Part shown: piece by piece, positions 1-4,975 of the stretch | How positions within the stretch are numbered: the stretch's first letter is position 1 | Layout of the letters: each line of letters opens with the position of its first letter | Source: Raskinella chloraquaticus (SeqCode) | GTDB lineage: Bacteria > Pseudomonadota > Alphaproteobacteria > Rhizobiales > UBA4765 | Length of the DNA stretch: 8,622 nt | NCBI GenBank assembly: GCA_002365175.1 | Contig: DEZK01000039.1 | Location: forward strand, 1 to 8,622 | Reading direction: 5' to 3' | Position numbers and translations under genes: made by a program | Notes under the pieces: model-generated | What the model saw: only the letters and a program-made list of their open reading frames with translations | Databases searched by the model: none | What the model was told of the DNA's origin: nothing

Positions 1-252
1 GCGCCGTTCGTGCCGCGAAATGTTGCGAAGGTCGATACCGTCAAATTCCATGCGCTCGGCGGTGACGGTTGCCGTCCATGGCAGCAGGCCCATGAGTGCC
101 AGCATGGCCACCGATTTGCCGGAGCCTGATTCACCCACAATGGCCACCACCTCGTCTGGCGAGACATCAAGGTCGATGCCGTCCACCGCCCTGAAGGCGC
201 CGCCACGGGTGGCAAAGGAGACGGAGAGATTGCGAATGGTGAGCAGGGCCAT
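1..252 (-). CDS. dppD: Dipeptide ABC transporter ATP-binding protein DppD, N-terminal part (cut by left edge)
   Basis: The 84 visible codons encode the start of a nucleotide-binding subunit that would power dipeptide import from the cytoplasmic face of the inner membrane. The reading begins MALLTIRNLSVSF, the usual first strand of this family, and contains an intact Walker A motif GESGSGKS at residues 40-47. The DGIDL and GID segments are also typical of the DppD/OppD group. The ATG at 252 is preceded by GAGG, placed 7 nt upstream and overlapping the dppC stop codon, with a gap of only 9 bp, so translation is probably coupled to dppC. Walker B, the signature motif and the C-terminal oligopeptide-transporter extension lie off the window. 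It is called DppD rather than DppF because it directly follows dppC; the second ATPase would be expected further left. Confidence 0.9.
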   Translation of the reverse strand, partial: MALLTIRNLSVSFATRGGAFRAVDGIDLDVSPDEVVAIVGESGSGKSVAMLALMGLLPWTATVTAERMEFDGIDLRNISRHERR

Positions 253-261
253 TTTTACGCC

Positions 262-1170
262 TCAGCTGCGCCGGAGTTTCGGGTCAAGGGCATCGCGCAA
301 GCCATCGCCCATGAGATTGATGGAAATGACTGTAACCAGGATGGCTAGCCCCGGCAGGGTGACGATCCACGGGTTGGAGCGGATGAATTCGCGTGCGTCA
401 GCCAGCATCGAGCCCCATTCAGGTGTCGGTGGCTGGGCGCCAAGGCCAAGGAAGCCAAGGGCCGCTGCCTCGAGGATGGCTTCCGACACGCCAAGCGCTG
501 CCTGAACGATCAATGGCGCGAGACAATTCGGCAGCACGGTCACAAACATCAGGCGAAGCTTGCCCACGCCTGAGACCTGCGCTGCAATGACATAATCCTT
601 TCCAAGCTCTCCGAGAGCAGAGGCACGGACAAGGCGCACATAGCGCGGCAGATAGACAACAGTCACTGCAACAATGGTGTTGGTAAGGTTTGGGCCAAGG
701 ACAGCGACGATGAGGATGGCGGTGACAAGACCCGGCACAGCAATGATGAGATCCATGGTGCGCATGATCAGCACATCGGCGATCCCGCGATAAAAGGCAG
801 CCATCAGGCCGAGGACAACGCCAACCACGATTGAAACCGTCACCACGGTGAGGCCGATGAAGAGCGAGATGCGGGCGCCGTGAATGATGCGCGAGAGCGT
901 ATCACGACCGAGCGCATCGGTGCCCAGCAGAAAGGCAGCGCGCCCGCCCTCGACGAAGGCTGGCGGCAGCTTCACTGCATCACGATACTGCTCATAGGGA
1001 GAGTAAGGCGCGATGAGGTCGGCGAAGATGGCCAGAAGCGCAATGATGGTCAGGATGATGAGGCCGGCAACAGCGCCGGGATTTTCGCGGAACGACCCCC
1101 AGAATTCGGAGAGCGGCGAGGGTGCGGTTGAGACCGGCTTTGCCTCAGCGATGGTCGCCTCAGTTACCAT
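262..1170 (-). CDS. dppC: Dipeptide ABC transporter permease DppC
   Basis: This 302-residue inner-membrane protein is one of the two permeases forming the translocation channel of a dipeptide importer. A hydrophilic N-terminus of about 30 residues is followed by a first membrane segment (about 33-52). The conserved LGTDALGRD element lies at 82-90, and further hydrophobic segments follow at about 102-125, 140-175 and 205-250. The cytoplasmic EAA-type loop that docks the ATPase is at about 196-219 (AAQVSGVGKLRLMFVTVLPN). The C-terminus has the family ending NLMGDGLRDALDPKLR. Length matches E. coli DppC (about 300). The ATG at 1170 has GAGGA 6 nt upstream and lies inside the end of dppB, giving an 11-bp overlap that suggests translational coupling. 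DppC and not OppC is preferred because of the adjacent DppA; related peptide or nickel systems cannot be fully excluded. Confidence 0.93.
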   Translation of the reverse strand: MVTEATIAEAKPVSTAPSPLSEFWGSFRENPGAVAGLIILTIIALLAIFADLIAPYSPYEQYRDAVKLPPAFVEGGRAAFLLGTDALGRDTLSRIIHGARISLFIGLTVVTVSIVVGVVLGLMAAFYRGIADVLIMRTMDLIIAVPGLVTAILIVAVLGPNLTNTIVAVTVVYLPRYVRLVRASALGELGKDYVIAAQVSGVGKLRLMFVTVLPNCLAPLIVQAALGVSEAILEAAALGFLGLGAQPPTPEWGSMLADAREFIRSNPWIVTLPGLAILVTVISINLMGDGLRDALDPKLRRS

Positions 1171-2173
1171 GGCGGATCCTCGGATTGATCAGGCCGTAGA
1201 GAAGATCGACCAGCAGGTTAACAAAAATGACGAGACCGGAGATAAGCAGAATGCCGCCCTGGAGCGCCGGGTAATCGCGCCGGCCAATCGCCTCGATCAG
1301 CCATTTCCCGACGCCTGGCCAGGAGAAGATGGTCTCCGTCAGCACCGCGCCGGCCATGATCGTGCCGATCTGGATGCCGACGATCGTCACCACGGGAATG
1401 AGGGCGTTGCGCAGCGCATGAAGGCCAATGACGCGCAGGGTGCCAAGGCCCTTGGCGCGCGCGGTTCTAACGTAATCCTCGCTCAGCACTTCAAGCATGG
1501 AGGAGCGCGTCATGCGGGCAATCGTTGCCAGTGGCACAGTGCCAAGCACGATGGTTGGCAGAATGAGATGACTGAGCGCCGATGAGAAGGCGCCCTTCTG
1601 GCCGGAGAGCCAGCTATCAATCAGCATGAAGCCGGTGACGGGCTCGAAGTAAAATCGAATGAGGTCGATACGCCCCGACACCGGTGTCAGACCCCATTGG
1701 CCGGCAACCAGCATGATGAGAAGAAGCCCCCACCAGAAGATCGGCATGGAAAAGCCGGCGACCGAGAGGCCCATCAGCGTGTGGTCAAAAAAGCTGCCGC
1801 GGTTGACGGCCGCAATGACACCAAAAAAGACACCGACGATAATGGCGAAGATCATGGCGCAGAGGCCAAGCTCAAGCGTAGCGGGAAAGAGAGTGAGGAA
1901 CTCGGTCAACACCTTCTCGTTGGTGACAACCGAGGTGCCGAAATCACCATGAAGAATGCCGCCGACATAATCGAGAAACTGCTTCCACACCGGCTGGTCG
2001 AGACCAAGCTCATGACGAAATTGCGCCAGCCGCTCAGGTGATATGCCGCGCTCGCCAACGCGCACCTCGACCGGATCGCCGGGAACCAGGCGAATGGCAA
2101 AGAAGGTGACGAACATGAGTGCCAGGAAGGTTGGCAGCGTCAGTGCAAGGCGTTTGGCGAAAAAAGCCAGCAT
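1160..2173 (-). CDS. dppB: Dipeptide ABC transporter permease DppB
   Basis: This 337-residue permease is the partner of DppC in the membrane channel. An N-terminal membrane helix (about 8-30) ends in the family motif RLVPGDP (28-34). A periplasmic region follows, with ERGISPERLAQFRHELGLDQP (about 41-61) and the GDFGTS segment (76-81), both typical of DppB/OppB. Hydrophobic segments lie at about 98-122, 134-157, 202-218, 259-280 and 306-328. The EAA-type docking loop is at about 237-260 (ARAKGLGTLRVIGLHALRNA). Length is close to E. coli DppB (339). The ATG at 2173 has only a weak AGG ribosome site 8 nt upstream, and a dyad (2185-2200) directly abuts that site. It follows dppA after a 95-bp gap that contains a terminator, so its expression is probably lower than that of dppA. 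Confidence 0.94.
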   Translation of the reverse strand: MLAFFAKRLALTLPTFLALMFVTFFAIRLVPGDPVEVRVGERGISPERLAQFRHELGLDQPVWKQFLDYVGGILHGDFGTSVVTNEKVLTEFLTLFPATLELGLCAMIFAIIVGVFFGVIAAVNRGSFFDHTLMGLSVAGFSMPIFWWGLLLIMLVAGQWGLTPVSGRIDLIRFYFEPVTGFMLIDSWLSGQKGAFSSALSHLILPTIVLGTVPLATIARMTRSSMLEVLSEDYVRTARAKGLGTLRVIGLHALRNALIPVVTIVGIQIGTIMAGAVLTETIFSWPGVGKWLIEAIGRRDYPALQGGILLISGLVIFVNLLVDLLYGLINPRIRHGN

Positions 2174-2184
2174 GCGGTCAGCCT

Positions 2185-2200
2185 AGTGATTACGATCACA
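2185..2200 (-). promoter_or_regulatory. CRP-like dyad upstream of dppB
   Basis: On the minus strand this site reads TGTGATCGTAATCACT. It has perfect 5-bp arms GTGAT and ATCAC separated by 4 nt, and matches 9 of 10 positions of the CRP half-site pattern TGTGA-N6-TCACA. It lies after the dppA terminator and 11 nt before the dppB start codon. It could be a CRP/FNR-family operator or, in the RNA, a small hairpin next to a weak ribosome site. The pattern match is seen; binding is inferred, and no regulator gene is in the window. Confidence 0.4.
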
Positions 2201-2211
2201 TTGAAAAGAAC

Positions 2212-2248
2212 AAAAAAGATGCGGAAGGTTGATGAAACCTCCCGCATC
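2212..2248 (-). terminator. Rho-independent terminator between dppA and dppB
   Basis: Read on the minus strand, a 13-bp stem has arms GATGCGGGAGGTT and AACCTTCCGCATC (one G-U pair) around the 5-nt loop TCATC, and is followed at once by six T residues. The stem starts about 20 nt after the dppA stop codon. This is a textbook intrinsic terminator. Because dppBCD continue in the same direction 39 nt further on, it likely acts as a partial terminator that lowers permease and ATPase transcripts relative to dppA, or it also protects the dppA mRNA 3' end. Confidence 0.9.
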
Positions 2249-2268
2249 CTGTGTCGGATCGTGGTGCC

Positions 2269-3861
2269 TTACTTTAAGTCGACACCCTTGAAGTGATGGG
2301 CGCCCAGCGGGCCCTGCTTGTAGCCCTCGACTTCCTTGCGCATCGCCTCATAGACAATGGAATGGGCAATCTTGAGGTCGGGCGCCTCTTCCTTGTCGAT
2401 CAGCTGCATCTGAGAATAGAGCTTGGCCCGCTCCGCCTGATCGGCAATGCCGCGCGCCTTCACCAGAAGATCATCATATTCCTTGTTGCACCATTTGGTG
2501 ATGTTCTGGCCACCGGCACGCGCACCCGAGCAACCGCGCAGGAAGAAGAAGTTGTCAGGGTCGCCATTATCCCCTGTCCAGCCGAGCTGGGCCGTCGTGT
2601 GCTCGCCCTGCTGGGCGCGCTTGCGATATTCGCCCCATTCATAGGTGATGAGTTTGGCGTTGATGCCGACCTTGGCGAGATCAGCCTGCATGATTTCGGC
2701 GATGCGCTTGGCGTTGGGATTATAGGGGCGCTGCACCGGCATGTACCACAGGTCGATTTCCAATGGCGTGGTGACACCGGCTTCCTTCAACAGCGCCTTG
2801 GCCTTCTCCGGGTCGTAGGCATAGTCCTTGACGGCGTCATTATAGGACCACAGCGTCGGCGGAATGAGGTTCTTGGCGACCTGACCGGCACCGAGGAAGA
2901 CGTCACGGATGATCGCCTGCTTGTCGATAGCCATATTCATCGCCTGGCGCACCTGCTTCTTGTCGAAGGGAGGCTTTTGCGTGTTGAAGGCCCAGTAGGC
3001 GATGTTGAGGCCCGACTGGCTGATGACTTTCAGCGCCGGATCCTTCTGCATTTCCGGCAGATCGGCCGGGCGCGGCGCGATCATGAAATGGCACTCGCCG
3101 GCCTTCAGCTTGGCGTAGCGTGCGGTTGGATCAGGCGTGATGGCATAGACGAGATCGTCCACCAGCGCCTTTTCACCCCAGTAATCGGCATTCTTCTTGT
3201 AACGGATCACCGCATCCTTCTGATAGGCGACGAAGGAGAAGGGGCCGGTGCCGATGGGCTGCTGGTCCATCAGCTCAAGCTTACCAAGCTTCGTCAGCGT
3301 CTCGGCATATTCGGCTGAATGGATGGTCATGAAATCCATGGCGAGATTGGCCATGATCGGAGCATTGGGCTCGTTCAATGTGATCTTGAGGGTGTAGTCG
3401 TCCACCTTCTCGACCGACTTCAGAAGCTTGGCCATGTCCATGTCGGCGAAATAATCATATTTGCCGCCGGAGATTTTTGCGAAAGGATGATCGCCCTTCC
3501 ACTGGCGGTTCAGCGTCCACAACACGTCATCGGCATTGAAATCGCGCGTCGGCTTGAAGTTGGCGTGGAACTTCACACCTTTGCGCAGCTTGAGCGTGAT
3601 CAGCGTGCCGTTCTGCTCGATCGTCCAGCTCTCGGCGAGACCGGGAATGACGTTGGTGGTGCCACGCTCGAACAACGTGAGCTGATCATAGACCGGGCGG
3701 GCGGCATCAAAACTCGTACCGGTGGTGTTGACTGCCGGGGTGAAATTTTCCGGCGAGCCTTCCGAGCAATAGACGAGTGTCTTGGCTTCGGCAGCAGCGG
3801 AAACCGCCAATGCCAGCGCCATTGCCGCGCCGTAAAACATGTTTCGTTGGAATTTACGCAT
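2269..3861 (-). CDS. dppA: Periplasmic dipeptide-binding protein DppA
   Basis: This 530-residue precursor is the substrate-binding protein of a dipeptide importer. A Sec signal peptide occupies residues 1-26 (basic start, hydrophobic alanine-rich core, cleavage after AEA). The mature protein begins KTLVYCSEGSPE, which closely matches the mature start of E. coli DppA (535-residue precursor). Similarity persists throughout: FKPTRDFNADDV (102-113), PIGTGPF (202-208), KNLIPPTLW (330-338), MPVQRPYNPNA (374-384) and GWTGDNGDPDNFF (427-439). In E. coli DppA the last two segments supply the arginine and aspartate (Asp408) that bind the dipeptide termini; here Asp434 is mature residue 408. Four cysteines (32, 257, 444, 458) occupy positions equivalent to the E. 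coli disulfides. The start at 3861 is chosen because AAGGA lies 6 nt upstream and it opens the signal peptide; an in-frame ATG at 3999 would add 46 residues without family character. A heme or other peptide ligand is possible in addition to dipeptides. Confidence 0.95.
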   Translation of the reverse strand: MRKFQRNMFYGAAMALALAVSAAAEAKTLVYCSEGSPENFTPAVNTTGTSFDAARPVYDQLTLFERGTTNVIPGLAESWTIEQNGTLITLKLRKGVKFHANFKPTRDFNADDVLWTLNRQWKGDHPFAKISGGKYDYFADMDMAKLLKSVEKVDDYTLKITLNEPNAPIMANLAMDFMTIHSAEYAETLTKLGKLELMDQQPIGTGPFSFVAYQKDAVIRYKKNADYWGEKALVDDLVYAITPDPTARYAKLKAGECHFMIAPRPADLPEMQKDPALKVISQSGLNIAYWAFNTQKPPFDKKQVRQAMNMAIDKQAIIRDVFLGAGQVAKNLIPPTLWSYNDAVKDYAYDPEKAKALLKEAGVTTPLEIDLWYMPVQRPYNPNAKRIAEIMQADLAKVGINAKLITYEWGEYRKRAQQGEHTTAQLGWTGDNGDPDNFFFLRGCSGARAGGQNITKWCNKEYDDLLVKARGIADQAERAKLYSQMQLIDKEEAPDLKIAHSIVYEAMRKEVEGYKQGPLGAHHFKGVDLK

Positions 3862-3864
3862 GTG

Positions 3865-3872
3865 CCTTCCTT
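3865..3872 (-). promoter_or_regulatory. Ribosome binding site of dppA
   Basis: The minus strand reads AAGGAAGG, and the upstream AAGGA lies 6 nt before the ATG at 3861. This strong site, together with the signal peptide that starts there, fixes the dppA start and argues against the longer open frame beginning at 3999. Confidence 0.8.
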
Positions 3873-3943
3873 GCTTCGTTGGTGCTGTCAAAGCCCTCGA
3901 CCCGCATCGGGCCTGTGGCCAAAGAATGTCACCGCTGGGTGGC

Positions 3944-3962
3944 GGCTGGTCTTTCACCAGCC
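3944..3962. promoter_or_regulatory. Perfect inverted repeat upstream of dppA
   Basis: The arms GGCTGGT (3944-3950) and ACCAGCC (3956-3962) pair perfectly over 7 bp around a 5-nt spacer CTTTC. The dyad is about 83 bp upstream of the dppA start. No T-run follows on either strand, so it is not an intrinsic terminator. It could be an operator for a dppA regulator or a hairpin in the dppA leader RNA. The symmetry is seen; the role is inferred. Confidence 0.4.
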
Positions 3963-4033
3963 CATAGAAAAGCGCCTTTTTGGACGTTAAGTAAACCACC
4001 CGATACCTACGCGAAAACCCGTATCATATGCGC

Positions 4034-4062
4034 TAGGCAGCACTCGGCTGCTGGGCTATGAT
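4034..4062 (+). promoter_or_regulatory. Candidate sigma-70 promoter for the dienelactone hydrolase gene
   Basis: TAGGCA (4034-4039, 4 of 6 to TTGACA) and TATGAT (4057-4062, 5 of 6 to TATAAT) are separated by 17 bp. The predicted transcript start would be near 4069, about 30 nt before the ATG at 4100. A perfect 5-bp dyad, GCAGC-ACTCG-GCTGC (4037-4051), overlaps the -35 and spacer and could be an operator. The -35 match is modest, so this is a candidate only. Confidence 0.4.
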
Positions 4063-4074
4063 CGCCTGACAACC

Positions 4075-4088
4075 TTCATGATCACGAA
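4075..4088. promoter_or_regulatory. Near-palindrome in the hydrolase leader
   Basis: TTCATGATCACGAA has 6 of 7 symmetric base pairs around its centre and sits just after the predicted transcript start of the hydrolase gene, where a repressor could act. Its length is short enough that chance is possible. Confidence 0.2.
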
Positions 4089-4099
4089 AGAGAATCGCC

Positions 4100-4975
4100 A
4101 TGGATGACACCCGACATGATGTGCCCGCCAACGCCTGGGTGGAACAGCCGCGCGATGATGGCCGCCGCACTTTTCTGACCGCGAGCCTGGCAAGTGGTTT
4201 TGCTCTGGCCGTCCAGCCCGTTTCGGCTCAGACCATCATCACCGATACCAGCGGCCTGACCGCCGGCATGGTCGAATTGGTGACCAGCGACGGTAAAATA
4301 CCCGCCTACCGGGCGCATCCGGCAGCGAGTGTTGCGGCACCGGTTGTCGTCGTCGTTCAGGAAATCTTCGGCGTTCACGAGCACATCAAGGATGTCTGTC
4401 GCCGGCTGGCCAAGCTTGGCTATTACGCGATTGCACCCGAGCTTTATTTCCGTGCTGGCGATCCGGCCAAACTGCCGGACGGGGCCACCATCGTGGCGCA
4501 GATCCTGCCCAGGATCACCGACAAGCAGGTGATGAGTGACGTCGACAGCACGGTTGCTTTCGCCAAAGGTGAAGGGGCGCTGAGCGAGCGGCTGGGTATC
4601 ACCGGCTTTTGCTGGGGAGGACGTATTGTGTGGCTTTACAGCGCCCATAATCCGGCGCTCAAAGCGGGCGTTGCGTGGTATGGCCGCATCACCGCAGCAA
4701 AGAGCGAGCAGACGCCTCAACACCCGATCGACATCGTCGGCAATATCAAAGCGCCGGTGCTTGGACTTTACGGTGCGGCTGATGCCGGCATCCCTGTCGA
4801 GGACGTGAAGAAGATGGAAGGAGCGCTCAAGGCAGCCGGAAAGAAGGCCGAGATCGTCATCTACCCTGATACGCCGCATGGCTTCCACGCCGATTACCGC
4901 GCGAGCTATCGCGAGGCAAACGCCAGGGATGGATTCGACCGGATGAAAGCCTGGTTCAAGGCCAACGGGGTCTAA
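4100..4975 (+). CDS. Tat-exported dienelactone hydrolase family protein
   Basis: This 291-residue alpha/beta hydrolase belongs to the dienelactone hydrolase (carboxymethylenebutenolidase) family, whose classic member opens dienelactone in chlorocatechol breakdown. The probable catalytic triad is Cys171 (GFCWGGR, 169-175), Asp228 (GAAD) and His260 (PHGFH), with Glu88 in QEIFGV (87-92) matching the glutamate that tunes the family nucleophile. The spacing between these residues is close to that of the Pseudomonas enzyme. A twin-arginine signal is visible: Arg22-Arg23 in GRRTFL, a hydrophobic stretch to about residue 40 and an AxA-like cleavage site at VSA, after 43. Export to the periplasm is therefore likely, unlike the cytosolic catabolic enzyme. 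The ATG at 4100 has a modest AAAGAGA site upstream. The gene ends tail-to-tail with the molybdoenzyme gene, the two stops overlapping by 4 bp. Its substrate is unknown: the arginine four residues after the catalytic His in the Pseudomonas enzyme is not in that position here. Confidence 0.85.
   Translation: MDDTRHDVPANAWVEQPRDDGRRTFLTASLASGFALAVQPVSAQTIITDTSGLTAGMVELVTSDGKIPAYRAHPAASVAAPVVVVVQEIFGVHEHIKDVCRRLAKLGYYAIAPELYFRAGDPAKLPDGATIVAQILPRITDKQVMSDVDSTVAFAKGEGALSERLGITGFCWGGRIVWLYSAHNPALKAGVAWYGRITAAKSEQTPQHPIDIVGNIKAPVLGLYGAADAGIPVEDVKKMEGALKAAGKKAEIVIYPDTPHGFHADYRASYREANARDGFDRMKAWFKANGV

Noticed and set aside
3886..3891. Perfect minus-strand TTGACA as a -35 box for dppA
   Set aside because: No acceptable -10 lies 16-18 bp downstream, and a start there would fall on the ribosome site of dppA.
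3862..3999. 46-codon N-terminal extension of dppA from an ATG at 3999
   Set aside because: The signal peptide and a strong ribosome site both point to the ATG at 3861, and the extension looks like translated leader sequence.
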